DNA from: Micromonospora sp. WMMD961
GTDB lineage: Bacteria > Actinomycetota > Actinomycetes > Mycobacteriales > Micromonosporaceae
Assembly: GCF_029626145.1 (NCBI RefSeq)
Contig: NZ_JARUBJ010000002.1
Location: 402,501 to 466,500, forward strand
Direction: 5' to 3'
Length of the DNA stretch: 64,000 nucleotides
Below, piece by piece: positions 26,441-33,993 of this stretch. The notes under the pieces were generated by a model. That model was given only the letters and a program-made list of their open reading frames with translations, had not been told where the DNA came from and searched no databases. Every line of letters begins with the position of its first letter. Position 1 is the first letter of the stretch. The translations under genes and the position numbers were made by a program.

Positions 26441-27199
26441 ATGACGCAGAAGCCACGAGCCGCCGACCCGGTCGACGCCGGGTCGACGCCGGGTGGCTCC
26501 GCGCCCACGGAGCCGACCACCGGCGACGGGGAAGGGGTCGTCATCCGCAACAACCGCAAGCTCATCGACACGTCGGAGCCGGAAGGCACCGCCGCGGACG
26601 CGGAGACCGGCGTGCCGGCCGAGGGTCTGGTCGAGGACGCCGAGGTCGTGGTCGACGAGATCGAGGTCGAGGTCAACGCCACCGACGGTCCGGAACCCTC
26701 CGGTCCGCCGGTGGTGGACGCCCCGGCGCAGCCGGTCGACGGCGGCGGCACCGGCAGCCCGCTCGGCGCCGAACTGGAGGCGCTCCGGGCCGAGCTGGAC
26801 GAGCGGACCAGGGATCTGCAGCGGGTGTCGGCGGAGTACGCCAACTACCGCAAGCGGGTCGACCGGGACCGCAGCCTGGTGCAGGAGCAGGCCACCGGCT
26901 CGGTGTTGGCCGCGCTGTTGCCGATCCTCGACGACCTGGACAGGGCTCGGGAACACGGCGACCTGGTCGGGCCGTTCGGCACGGTGGCGGAACAGCTCAC
27001 CACAGCGCTGGGCAAGTTCGGCCTGAACGCCTTCGGCGAGCAGGGCGACCCGTTCGACCCGACCCGCCACGAGGCGGTCGCGCACCAGACCTCGGCCGAC
27101 GTCAGCGAGCCGACCTGTGTGCAGGTCATGCGGCGCGGCTACCAGCTCGGTGAGCGGCTGCTGCGCCCCGCGCTGGTAGCGGTCGCGGATCCGGAATAG
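26441..27199 (+). CDS. grpE: Nucleotide exchange factor GrpE
   Basis: A 252-residue exchange factor that releases ADP from DnaK. The conserved region spans about residues 105-245: a coiled-coil dimerisation helix (ELEALRAELDERTRDLQRVS, AEYANYRKRVDRDR) and the four-helix/beta head (LLPILDDLDRAREHGDL, FGEQGDPFDPTRHEAV, VMRRGYQLGERLLRPALVAV). The first ~100 residues are an acidic, Pro/Gly-rich extension longer than in E. coli GrpE (197 residues) and probably disordered, as in other actinomycetes. The ATG at 26441 is preceded by GATGAGGT. A strong hairpin lies between this gene and dnaJ. Confidence 0.95.
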   Translation: MTQKPRAADPVDAGSTPGGSAPTEPTTGDGEGVVIRNNRKLIDTSEPEGTAADAETGVPAEGLVEDAEVVVDEIEVEVNATDGPEPSGPPVVDAPAQPVDGGGTGSPLGAELEALRAELDERTRDLQRVSAEYANYRKRVDRDRSLVQEQATGSVLAALLPILDDLDRAREHGDLVGPFGTVAEQLTTALGKFGLNAFGEQGDPFDPTRHEAVAHQTSADVSEPTCVQVMRRGYQLGERLLRPALVAVADPE

Positions 27200-27215
27200 T
27201 GCGAGACAGTGACCG

Positions 27216-27254
27216 GGCCGTCCCGCCCACCACCCAACGGTGGGCGGGACGGCC
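27216..27254 (+). terminator. Intercistronic hairpin between grpE and dnaJ
   Basis: A perfect 14-bp stem (GGCCGTCCCGCCCA at 27216-27229, complement at 27241-27254) with an 11-base loop begins 17 bp after grpE. Inside an operon it more likely attenuates or sets an mRNA processing boundary than ends transcription completely. Confidence 0.55.
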
Positions 27255-27284
27255 GGGCCACGAGGGTCGAGAGGAGGTGGACCG

Positions 27285-28466
27285 GTGAGTTCCAAGGACT
27301 GGATCGAGAAGGACTTCTACGCCGTGCTCGGCGTGGACAAGGCCGCCTCCGCCGATGACATCAAGAAGGCGTACCGCAAGCTGGCCCGCGAGTCGCACCC
27401 GGACCACAACCCGGGCGACGCCAAGGCCGAGGAGCGGTTCAAGGCCGCGTCCGAGGCGTACAACGTGCTGTCCGACGCGGGGCGTCGTCGTGAGTACGAC
27501 GAGATGCGGTCGCTGTTCGGCTCGGGAGCCTTCCGCCGCAACGCCCGGGGTGGGGGCCAGCCGGGCGGTATGCCGTTCGACGTCTCCGACATGTTCGGCG
27601 GTGCTGGTGGTGGCGACCGTCGTTTCGGAGGCGCCGGCTTCCAGGACCTGTTCAGCTCGATCTTCACCGGTGGTCAGGGCGGTGGTCAGGCCGCACCGCG
27701 CGGTCCGGCCCGTGGCCGGGACGTGGAGACCGAGGTGGCACTCGACTTCGGTGACGCCGTACGCGGGGTGACACTGCCCCTGACGCTGCGCGCGCCGGGA
27801 GTCTGCGAAACCTGCCACGGCAACGGGGCGAAGCCGGGCACGCAGCCGCGTACCTGCCCGGTCTGCCACGGCGCCGGGGTGACCACCCGTGACCAGGGGG
27901 CGTTCAGCTTCTCCGAGCCGTGCCGCAACTGTCAGGGCGTTGGCACGGTGGTCGAGGAGAAGTGCCCGGAGTGCCACGGCAGCGGCGGGGTCACCAAGAC
28001 CCGCACCATGAACGTGCGGTTCCCGGCCGGGGTGGCCGACGGTCAGCGCATCCGGTTGGCCGGGCGCGGTGAGCCGGGCGAGCGCGGCGGCCCGGCCGGC
28101 GACCTCTTCGTGCACGTCAAGGTTCGACCGGACGAGCTGTTCGGGCGTACCGGTGACGACCTGACGTTGACCGTGCCGGTCACCTTCGCCGAGGCCGTGC
28201 TCGGCACGGACCTGCGGGTACCCACGCTCGACGGCGCGGTGACCCTGCGGGTCCCGCCCGGTACGCCGAGCGGGCGGGTGCTGCGGGCGCGTGGCAAGGG
28301 TGTGGTCCGCCGCGACGGCCAGGCCGGTGACCTGCTGGTCACGTTGGACGTGGTGGTTCCGGCTCGGCTGTCGGACGAGGCGCGCGCGGCGCTGGAGGCG
28401 TTCGCCGAGCAGAGCCCGCCGGCGGCCCGGGAACATCTCGACGCGCGGGTGCGTCGGGTCGGTTAG
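27285..28466 (+). CDS. dnaJ: Hsp40 co-chaperone DnaJ
   Basis: A 393-residue type I DnaJ, which stimulates the DnaK ATPase and delivers substrates. The J domain (about 10-75) has the HPD motif at residues 38-40. A Gly/Phe-rich region (about 80-150) contains AFRRNARGGGQPGG, MFGGAGGGDRRFGGAG and similar. The zinc-binding domain (about 175-235) has four CxxCxGxG-type repeats (CETCHGNG, CPVCHGAG, CRNCQGVG, CPECHGSG). The C-terminal substrate-binding domains follow. The GTG at 27285 is preceded by GAGGAGGTGG. It ends 30 bp before the preferred hspR start. Confidence 0.95.
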   Translation: MSSKDWIEKDFYAVLGVDKAASADDIKKAYRKLARESHPDHNPGDAKAEERFKAASEAYNVLSDAGRRREYDEMRSLFGSGAFRRNARGGGQPGGMPFDVSDMFGGAGGGDRRFGGAGFQDLFSSIFTGGQGGGQAAPRGPARGRDVETEVALDFGDAVRGVTLPLTLRAPGVCETCHGNGAKPGTQPRTCPVCHGAGVTTRDQGAFSFSEPCRNCQGVGTVVEEKCPECHGSGGVTKTRTMNVRFPAGVADGQRIRLAGRGEPGERGGPAGDLFVHVKVRPDELFGRTGDDLTLTVPVTFAEAVLGTDLRVPTLDGAVTLRVPPGTPSGRVLRARGKGVVRRDGQAGDLLVTLDVVVPARLSDEARAALEAFAEQSPPAAREHLDARVRRVG

Positions 28467-28496
28467 TCCGATGGAATGGACGCGGAGGTGAGCGGG

Positions 28497-28937
28497 ATGT
28501 CGGGCGAGTTCCTCGGTTCGGGTGACCCTGCCTACGAGGCCAAGGTGCTGATGATCTCGGTTGCGGCTCGGATGGCGGGGATGCACCCGCAAACCCTGCG
28601 GCAGTACGACCGACTCGGGCTGGTGCAGCCCGGCCGGGCCGCCGGTGGGGGGCGCCGGTACAGCGTCCGGGACGTGGTGCTGCTGCGCGAGGTGCAGCGG
28701 CTCAGCCAGGACGACGGGATCAACCTGGCCGGCGTCAAGCGCATCATCGGGCTGGAGCGACTGTTGGAGCAGGCTCAGCAGCGGGTGGCCCGACTGGAGG
28801 CGGAGCTCGACGCCGCGTACCGCCGGATCGCCGAGCTGGAGTCGCTGGCCCGCTTCCCGGGCAGTGACCTGGTGCCCACCAACCGCACGTCCACCGCGCT
28901 GGTGGTCTGGCGACCTCGCCGCACACCGGGTCGCTGA
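28497..28937 (+). CDS. hspR: Heat-shock repressor HspR (MerR family)
   Basis: A 146-residue MerR-type repressor that binds HAIR operators. The winged-helix DNA-binding domain runs about residues 15-80 (ISVAARMAGMHPQTLRQYDR, GLVQPGRAAGGGRRYSVRDV). A helical dimerisation region follows (LERLLEQAQQRVARLEAELD). Its last position in the dnaK operon and the HAIR sites at 24413 (dnaK) and 33928 (clpB) support the call. The ATG at 28497 is chosen because GGAGGTGAGC lies immediately before it; the ATG at 28476 would add seven residues but lacks a good SD. The operon is autoregulated: HspR represses its own transcription. Confidence 0.93.
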   Translation: MSGEFLGSGDPAYEAKVLMISVAARMAGMHPQTLRQYDRLGLVQPGRAAGGGRRYSVRDVVLLREVQRLSQDDGINLAGVKRIIGLERLLEQAQQRVARLEAELDAAYRRIAELESLARFPGSDLVPTNRTSTALVVWRPRRTPGR

Positions 28938-29074
28938 CCCGCCGCTCACCCGGATCTGCTTCCTCGGCCCGGGCCGTACCGGATTCCCCGGCGCGGTCCG
29001 GGCCGCTTCGGTTAGCCTGTCAATAAGGGTCCAATCGGATTAATCCGGACCTACCGGCATGGCGAGGGGGAGCG

Positions 29075-29257
29075 ATGGCGGAGCCGGCGAAGAACGTGGC
29101 CCAACAGACGGAAGACCGGTTGGAAGACCTGGCCGAGACCGTCCGCGAGAAGTTCGACAAGGTGACCAAGGGGACCTACCGGGACCGGGTCACCGGCGGC
29201 AGGTTCGCCGAACCGGGCGACCGGGGCGCACCCGAGACGGAACGAAAGCAGGACTGA
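29075..29257 (+). CDS. Small charged protein, MT0933-antitoxin-like
   Basis: A 60-residue hydrophilic, helical protein. The segment FDKVTKGTYRDRVTGG resembles the K-T-x-G-x-Y-x-D core of the small MT0933 (Rv0909-like) antitoxin family of actinomycetes. The remaining sequence is acidic/polar with no membrane segment. The ATG at 29075 follows GAGGGGGAGCG. No toxin gene is adjacent on either side, so an antitoxin role is not supported by context and the resemblance rests on a short motif. A hairpin (29275-29301) follows. A perfect palindrome CGGATTAATCCG lies about 35 bp upstream of the start. Confidence 0.6.
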   Translation: MAEPAKNVAQQTEDRLEDLAETVREKFDKVTKGTYRDRVTGGRFAEPGDRGAPETERKQD

Positions 29258-29274
29258 CCGGCAACCGACGTGCG

Positions 29275-29301
29275 GGCCGGGACTCACGGGGGGTCCCGGC
29301 C
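29275..29301 (+). terminator. Hairpin after the small MT0933-like gene
   Basis: GGCCGGGA (29275-29282) pairs with TCCCGGCC (29294-29301) 18 bp after the stop. Confidence 0.45.
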
Positions 29302-29393
29302 TGTTCGTCGTTGATGGGTACGGGCCGGGACGCCGGAGGTCTCAGCGCGGGGTCGCGGCCCGCTCGTCGTGCGGGTGCCGACCGCGCCTGGTC

Positions 29394-29825
29394 TCAGCCG
29401 AGGCGGCGGTTCTCGCGGACCAGGCCGCCCTCGCACCAGTCGCGGTAGACGAAGAGATCCGGTCGGGCCAGCAGCACCCGGCCGTTGTGTGCCCAGATCC
29501 TCATCAGCTCGTCACCGTCCCGCTCGGCCTGTTCGACGAGCTTGCGGAAGCGGCGTTTCGGGTGGGCGCGGAAGTTCGTCCGGATGCCGTCGGCCGCGTA
29601 GATGTAGAGGCAGTGCAACGCGAAACGGCGCGCCGGGCAGGTCGGATCCATGGCTAACTCGAAGAGCGTCAGGATCAGCCGGTCACCGGAGACCAGCAGA
29701 TCCCAGTCGGGTGGCATCGAGGCCAACGGCACCGAATCGGGCTTGTACGCCCACGCTCGCAACTCCGCCGGAGTCGGGTCGACGGGGTTGGCGAAGCCGT
29801 GGAACGTCGATTCCTGCACGCTCAC
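29394..29825 (-). CDS. Conserved hypothetical protein, 143 residues
   Basis: A soluble protein starting VSVQESTFHGFANPVDPTP. A conserved-looking core follows: AWAYKPDSVPLASMPPDWDL, LVSGDRLILTLFELAMDPTC, a Cys-containing helix ARRFALHCLYIYAADGI and the ending LFVYRDWCEGGLVRENRRLG. I do not recognise a family. The helical run with regularly spaced hydrophobics (RRFALHCLYIYAADGI) suggests a small alpha/beta or helical fold. The GTG at 29825 follows GGAAGG; longer readings to 29972 add a low-complexity Arg-rich head and are unlikely. It is isolated, opposite to its left neighbour. Confidence 0.7.
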   Translation of the reverse strand: MSVQESTFHGFANPVDPTPAELRAWAYKPDSVPLASMPPDWDLLVSGDRLILTLFELAMDPTCPARRFALHCLYIYAADGIRTNFRAHPKRRFRKLVEQAERDGDELMRIWAHNGRVLLARPDLFVYRDWCEGGLVRENRRLG

Positions 29826-30147
29826 CGGCCAACCTTCCGCTCTGGCCCGCGGGTGGCAACGCTGCCTGCGGACCCTGGCTGCTGCGGCGAAACGGTAACC
29901 CGCCGCCGGGTGCTGCGGTAGTCCCCGTGGGGAGCAATTCCGCAACCGTTGGCTTGGGCGGCTGCACCGCATCGACAGCGCGGCCGAAGATGCTCCTATG
30001 ACAATCCATGTTCGGCGGTTCCAGAGGGGTGCCGAGGCTCAGTTCGTCGCGGGGCTGGAATGGCTTTTCGCCCCTCCCGGTAACCGTCCCGTGGAGTGGG
30101 ACAACGACCGAGCCCGTCGAGCGGACCACGCAATTGCTCGACAGTGG
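29826..30147. other. Gene-poor stretch with a possible gene remnant
   Basis: About 320 bp (390 bp with the hairpin to 30218) between the hypothetical gene and the antiporter stop. Apart from the possible GNAT fragment at 29998 and the hairpin at 30148, nothing coding is convincing. Confidence 0.5.
29998..30141 (+). pseudogene. Possible 5' remnant of a GNAT acetyltransferase
   Basis: A short frame opens MTIHVRRFQRGAEAQFVAGL and continues EWLFAPPGNRPVEWDNDR. It resembles the start of GNAT-family proteins (R-x-A/G...A, then a helix with EWLFAPPG-x-x-P-x-x-WD). After about residue 48 the likeness disappears and the frame runs into the antiporter's antisense strand. The acetyl-CoA-binding half is missing. 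No SD precedes the ATG. It may be a decayed gene left by deletion; the evidence is motif memory only. Confidence 0.35.
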
Positions 30148-30180
30148 CCGACACCCCGAGTGGCGCTCCCGGGGTGTCGG
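30148..30180 (-). terminator. Terminator of the antiporter operon
   Basis: A perfect 11-bp stem (CCGACACCCCG and complement) with an 11-base loop lies about 40 bp past the antiporter stop at 30219, read on the minus strand. Confidence 0.65.
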
Positions 30181-30218
30181 CGCGACCCTCCTGGCTGCGG
30201 CCAGGGGGGTCGTCCAGG

Positions 30219-31433
30219 TCAGTGCAGGGGGTCGGCGACCGGAGTGCGCTCCTGTCGTTGGGCCACCGCACGGTTGCGCAGCCACCGCTTGAACCACGGG
30301 AAGTCCGGCAGCCGAGCCAGGATCGGCCCGGTCACCACGGTGATCAGGACGTACGTCGCGGCCAACGCCGCCAAGCTCGGCTCGACGCTTCCGGCGGCCA
30401 CCGCGAGACCGGCGATGACGATGGAGAACTCACCGCGGGGTACGAGGGCCAGACCGGCCCGCCATCGACCGGGTTCCGCGATGCCGACCCGGCGGGCCGC
30501 GAGGTAGCCGGTGAGCGTCTTCGTCGCCATGGTGACCACGGCCAGGGCGAGCGCCGGCAGCAGCACCGGCGGGATGTCCCGGGGGTCGGTGACCAGGCCG
30601 AAGAAGACGAAGAACACCGCGGCGAACAGGTCCCGCAGCGGGGAGAGTAGCTCCGTGGCGTGGTGCGCCACCGGGCCGGACAGCGCGATGCCGACCAGGA
30701 ACGCGCCGACCGCCGCCGACACCTGGAGCTTCGCCGCGATGCCCGCGATCAGCACCGTCAGACCGAGTACGCCGAGCAGTAGCGCCTCCGGGTCCTTCGC
30801 CGACAGCGCGGACGAGATGAGGTGGCCGTATCGGATGGCGACCACCAGCACGATCAGCACCGTACCCACCGCGACGGTGAGCGCGATGCCACCGCCGAGC
30901 AGGCCGCTGCCGAGCAGCACGGCGGTGACCAACGGCAGGTAGAGCGCCATCGCCAGATCCTCGATGACCAGTACCGAGAGGATCACCGGGGTCTCCCGGT
31001 TACCGAGCCGGCCCAGGTCGGCGAGGACCTTCGCGATCACCCCTGAGGAGGAGACCCAGGTGATGCCGCCGAGCACTAGGGCGGCGACCCAGTCCCAGCC
31101 GAGCAGCAGGGCGAACCCCGCGCCGGGTAGCGCGTTGAGGACGCCGTCGATCAGCCCTGCCGGGGCCGCCGAGCGGAGGTTGCCGACCAACTCGTTGGCC
31201 GAGTACTCCAGGCCCAGCATCACCAGCAGCAGGATGACGCCGATCTCGGCGCCGATCGCGAAGAACTCCTCGCTGGCACCGAGCGGCAGCAGGCCGCCGT
31301 GCCCGAACGCGAGCCCGGCGAGCAGGTACAGCGGGATGGGCGAGAGGCCCACCCGGCGGCTGAGCCGGCTGAGGAGCCCGAGCAGCAGCAGCAGCGCGCC
31401 GACTTCGACGAGCAGCGTGGTGACGTCGTGCAT
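30219..31433 (-). CDS. Monovalent cation:proton antiporter, CPA2/KhtU-like
   Basis: A 404-residue integral membrane antiporter with about 12 hydrophobic segments. The CPA2 (KefB/KhtU) pattern is clear: an N-terminal IPLYLLAGLAFG, the ion-binding region LEDLA-like (VLVIEDLAMALYLPL) after VSSSGVIAKVL, and AAKLQVSAAVGAFLVGIALS further on. It ends soon after the membrane domain (RWLRNRAVAQRQERTPVADP), without the RCK domain of KefB. The regulatory domain is supplied by the gene six bases upstream, which encodes a TrkA-C protein. That two-gene arrangement matches KhtT-KhtU of Bacillus, a K+(NH4+)/H+ antiporter. K+ efflux under alkaline or ionic stress is the likely role. Confidence 0.85.
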   Translation of the reverse strand: MHDVTTLLVEVGALLLLLGLLSRLSRRVGLSPIPLYLLAGLAFGHGGLLPLGASEEFFAIGAEIGVILLLVMLGLEYSANELVGNLRSAAPAGLIDGVLNALPGAGFALLLGWDWVAALVLGGITWVSSSGVIAKVLADLGRLGNRETPVILSVLVIEDLAMALYLPLVTAVLLGSGLLGGGIALTVAVGTVLIVLVVAIRYGHLISSALSAKDPEALLLGVLGLTVLIAGIAAKLQVSAAVGAFLVGIALSGPVAHHATELLSPLRDLFAAVFFVFFGLVTDPRDIPPVLLPALALAVVTMATKTLTGYLAARRVGIAEPGRWRAGLALVPRGEFSIVIAGLAVAAGSVEPSLAALAATYVLITVVTGPILARLPDFPWFKRWLRNRAVAQRQERTPVADPLH

Positions 31434-31438
31434 CCGCC

Positions 31439-31939
31439 TCAGCCGTCCGGGTCACTGTCGGCGAGGATGGCGGACACACCGTCGAGACCCCGTCGGGTCC
31501 CGACGACGACCACCACGTCGCCGGCTGCGAAGCGGAAGGAGGGGAGTGGTGAGACGATCACTTCGCCTTCGCGCAGGACCGCCACGATGGAGGCGCTGGT
31601 GCGGGTACGCGCCTTGGTGTCGCCGAGTTTCCGGTTGACGTACGGCGACCCCGCCGGGATGGCGATCTGCTCGGTGAGCAGACCGGCGGCCTGCTCGCGC
31701 AGCCCGGAGAGCTGACCGAGCATCAGCGACGCGCCGAGGATGTCGGCCAGAGCCTCGGCCTCGTCGTCGGTCAGCGGGATGTCCGCCTGGCAGGCGTCGG
31801 GATCGTCGGGATCGTAGAGGACGAGATCACGGCGGCCGTTGCGGTGGGAAACGACGCCCAGGCGGCGTCCGGACTCCGTCACCAGATCGTGACGTACCCC
31901 GATCCCGGGTAAGGCGGTCTGCTCGACACGTACTCGCAC
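31439..31939 (-). CDS. KhtT-like TrkA-C regulatory subunit of the antiporter
   Basis: A 166-residue cytoplasmic protein. An N-terminal domain (VRVRVEQTALPGIGVRHDLV, TESGRRLGVVSHRNGRRDLV) is followed by a C-terminal RCK_C/TrkA-C domain (about 85-165: IAIPAGSPYVNRKLGDTKAR, SIVAVLREGEVIVSPLPSF, AGDVVVVVGTRRGLDGVSAI). It should gate the antiporter encoded six bases downstream. KhtT-type subunits respond to pH, and in Bacillus to cyclic di-AMP, through the TrkA-C domain; whether this one does cannot be seen. The GTG at 31939 begins the conserved sequence. It is separated from the upstream epoxide hydrolase gene by a hairpin, so the pair has its own promoter. Confidence 0.85.
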   Translation of the reverse strand: MRVRVEQTALPGIGVRHDLVTESGRRLGVVSHRNGRRDLVLYDPDDPDACQADIPLTDDEAEALADILGASLMLGQLSGLREQAAGLLTEQIAIPAGSPYVNRKLGDTKARTRTSASIVAVLREGEVIVSPLPSFRFAAGDVVVVVGTRRGLDGVSAILADSDPDG

Positions 31940-31976
31940 CTCGCCAAGGCTACCGCTAAGTGAACAGAACGCAGAT

Positions 31977-32018
31977 CTTGGAAGGAAAGCGCCCTTCCAG
32001 GGGCAGTTTCCTTCCAAG
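31977..32018 (-). terminator. Terminator of the epoxide hydrolase gene (diverged repeat-family hairpin)
   Basis: CTTGGAAGGAAA (31977-31988) and its complement (32007-32018) form a 12-bp stem with inner CCC/GGG pairing. The sequence is related to the GGAAGGAAGGGCCC terminators at 8004 and 47713. It sits between the epoxide hydrolase stop (32042) and the KhtT-like start. Confidence 0.65.
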
Positions 32019-32041
32019 GTCTATGGCTCGGAGCCCGGCGG

Positions 32042-33178
32042 TCAGCTCAGGCTGGCGAAGAACTCGCGGATGTCGGCGACCAGCACCTCGGTGGCCTGGT
32101 GGGCGGCGTAGTGGCCGCCGACGTCGCCGCGCCCCTCGACGTCGGTCTCGTACGCCGTCCACCGGACGATGTTGGCGTGGTCCCGTTCGGCGAAGCGGCG
32201 GATGGACTGGAAGTCACCGGGGAACATGGCCAACGCGGTCGGCGCGGTGGTCGGCTCGGCGGGTTGCTGGTCGGCGTGGGCGTCCTCCCAGTAGAACCGG
32301 ATCGCCGACGCGGCCGTGCCGGTGAACCAGTAGAGCGCCACGTTGCCGAGGACGAAGTCCACGTCCAGGCTCTCGTCGAAGAGTTGGGCGTTCCAGGCGA
32401 GCAGGCCGACCGGCGAGTCCGCCAGGCCGAACGCCAGGGTCTGCGGCTGCTGGCTGTGCACCTGGTTGAAGGAGAACTTGTTCTCGTAGAACCACTGGAG
32501 GTGCCCGAGCGCAGCCTGGTCCGCTTCGGTCAGCTCGGCGAACTCGGCCGGGTCGCCGGAGGGGAACGAGAAGAGTTGGGTGACGTGGACACCGAGCACG
32601 TGCTTCCGGTCGGCCCGGCCCAACTCCGGAGCCACCATCGAGCCGGCGTCGTTGCCGACCGCGCCGTAGCTGTCGTACCCCAGGCGATTCATCAGCTCGG
32701 CCCAGGCGCGGGCGGTGCGGAACCGGTTCCAGCCGGCGCTGCGGGTCGGGCCGGAGAAGCCGAAGCCGGGCAGTGACGGGATGACCACGTGGAAGGCCGG
32801 CGAGTCCGGGTCGGTCGGCTCGGTGAGCGGCGTGATCACGTCGAGGTATTCCAGCACCGAGCCGGGCCAGCCGTGGGTGAGCACCAGCGCGGTGGCGTCC
32901 GGCCGGGACGACCGGACGTGCAGGAAGTGGATCTGCTCGCCGTCGATCTCGGTGACGAACTGCGGGTGGGTGTTCAGGCGGGACTCGACCGCACGCCAGT
33001 CGAAGCCGTTGCGCCACCGGTCGGCGAGGGCGCGGACGCGGTCGTTGCTCATCCCGTAGGTGTTGCCGGCTCCCGGCATGTCGGCGGGCCAGACCGTGCG
33101 GTCCAGGCGGGCGGCCAGGTCGTCGAGGGCGGTCTGCGGGATCTCGACGCGGAACGGGCGGATCGCGGTGCCGGTCAT
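32042..33178 (-). CDS. Epoxide hydrolase, microsomal (EPHX1-like) type
   Basis: Alpha/beta hydrolase of 378 residues. The N-terminal EHN domain of microsomal-type epoxide hydrolases is visible (IRPFRVEIPQTALDDLAARL, WPADMPGAG). The oxyanion segment is LTHGWPGSVLEY; the nucleophile elbow is VGNDAGSMVAPEL (Asp within GNDAG); two Tyr-containing cap segments and the C-terminal acid/His region (GDVGGHYAAHQATEVLV) follow. It should add water to epoxides of xenobiotic or lipid origin. The ATG at 33178 follows AAGGAG at good spacing. It is divergent from a TetR gene across an 84-bp spacer holding two operator copies, so the TetR very likely represses both. Confidence 0.88.
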   Translation of the reverse strand: MTGTAIRPFRVEIPQTALDDLAARLDRTVWPADMPGAGNTYGMSNDRVRALADRWRNGFDWRAVESRLNTHPQFVTEIDGEQIHFLHVRSSRPDATALVLTHGWPGSVLEYLDVITPLTEPTDPDSPAFHVVIPSLPGFGFSGPTRSAGWNRFRTARAWAELMNRLGYDSYGAVGNDAGSMVAPELGRADRKHVLGVHVTQLFSFPSGDPAEFAELTEADQAALGHLQWFYENKFSFNQVHSQQPQTLAFGLADSPVGLLAWNAQLFDESLDVDFVLGNVALYWFTGTAASAIRFYWEDAHADQQPAEPTTAPTALAMFPGDFQSIRRFAERDHANIVRWTAYETDVEGRGDVGGHYAAHQATEVLVADIREFFASLS

Positions 33179-33197
33179 CTCGGAACTCCTTCGGAAC

Positions 33198-33212
33198 GGA
33201 ATGTTTCGTTCC
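33198..33212. promoter_or_regulatory. TetR operator copy 1
   Basis: GGAATGTTTCGTTCC is an inverted-repeat 15-mer (GGAAxG...CGTTCC). It lies near the predicted transcription start of the epoxide hydrolase, whose minus-strand -10 would be TATCGT at 33218-33223. It is embedded in a longer CGGAACG-N8-CGTTCCG repeat (33192-33213). Confidence 0.65.
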
Positions 33213-33230
33213 GCATTACGATAGCAGACC

Positions 33231-33245
33231 GGAATGATCCGTTCC
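33231..33245. promoter_or_regulatory. TetR operator copy 2
   Basis: GGAATGATCCGTTCC differs from copy 1 at two central positions and is spaced 33 bp from it, about three helical turns. It ends five bases before the tetR -10 box, so binding would autorepress. Confidence 0.65.
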
Positions 33246-33250
33246 ACTGA

Positions 33251-33256
33251 TAGTCT
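33251..33256 (+). promoter_or_regulatory. -10 box for a leaderless tetR mRNA
   Basis: TAGTCT ends six bases before the ATG at 33263; no Shine-Dalgarno sequence is present. Confidence 0.55.
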
Positions 33257-33262
33257 GGCGTC

Positions 33263-33907
33263 ATGTCGACCTCTTCCGAGAAGACGCTGGGTGGCCGCCG
33301 CGCCCAGGCCGCCCGCAACGACGAGGCGATCCTCGAAGCTGCCCGCGCGGTCTTCCTGGACGACCCGAAGGCACCCATCGCCGCCGTCGCCGAGCGTGCG
33401 GGGGTCGGGATCAGCGCCCTCTACCGGAGGTACGCGAGCAAGGAGGACCTGCTGCGTCAGCTCTGCCACGACGGGTTGCGCCGGTACGTCGCCGAGGCCG
33501 AGGCGGCGCTCGCCGAGCCGGACGACTGGGCGGCGTTCGGCACCTTTCTGGCCGGGGTGGTCGAGGCGGACGTCCACTCGCTCACCGTCCACCTGGCCGG
33601 CACCTTCACCCCCACCGAGGAGATGGGTCGGGACGCGATGCGCGCGAGCGAGTTGGCCACCGCACTGTTCGAACGGGCTCGCGCCAGTGGTCGGATCCGC
33701 CCGGACGTGGTCGTACAGGATCTGGGGTTGTTGTTGGAGGCGTGTGCCGCGGCCCGCGTACCCGATCCGGAGCGGACCGGCCAACTGCGCCGGCGGCAGC
33801 TCGCGGTGCTGTTGGCGGGCCTGTCGGTCGGGCCGGCAACGGATCCACTGCCCGGCCCGGCGCCCGCCGCGGGCGAGTTCGACTGGCGGTGGCGACGCCG
33901 GGAGTGA
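33263..33907 (+). CDS. TetR-family repressor of the epoxide hydrolase
   Basis: A 214-residue one-component repressor. The helix-turn-helix is at about 20-65 (NDEAILEAARAVFLDDPKA, IAAVAERAGVGISALYRRYA, SKEDLLRQL). The C-terminal ligand-binding domain is alpha-helical (AGVVEADVHSLTVHLAGTF). The tail is Pro-rich and ends WRWRRRE. It is divergent from the epoxide hydrolase with paired operators between them, so autorepression and repression of the hydrolase are the simplest reading. The inducing ligand is probably the epoxide or a precursor (inference). The clpB HAIR promoter begins about 20 bp past its stop. Confidence 0.88.
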   Translation: MSTSSEKTLGGRRAQAARNDEAILEAARAVFLDDPKAPIAAVAERAGVGISALYRRYASKEDLLRQLCHDGLRRYVAEAEAALAEPDDWAAFGTFLAGVVEADVHSLTVHLAGTFTPTEEMGRDAMRASELATALFERARASGRIRPDVVVQDLGLLLEACAAARVPDPERTGQLRRRQLAVLLAGLSVGPATDPLPGPAPAAGEFDWRWRRRE

Positions 33908-33926
33908 CAGGCGTCACAGCGCTAAG

Positions 33927-33947
33927 GTTGAGTGGAATACGCTCAAC
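33927..33947. promoter_or_regulatory. HAIR operator (HspR site) of clpB
   Basis: TTGAGT-GGAATAC-GCTCAA (33928-33946) matches the HspR inverted repeat with one substitution and extends to GTTGAG...CTCAAC. It lies 47 bp upstream of the clpB ATG. It places clpB in the same HspR regulon as dnaK. Confidence 0.8.
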
Positions 33948-33993
33948 TCTGGTTGTGTCCAATCCAGTGGACAACGCCGATCCGGGGGAGCCC

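Noticed and set aside
29258..30000. Plus-strand frame of about 210 residues over the 143-residue gene
   Set aside because: Arg/Pro-rich antisense shadow without domain; the minus-strand frame shows protein-like conservation of hydrophobic pattern.
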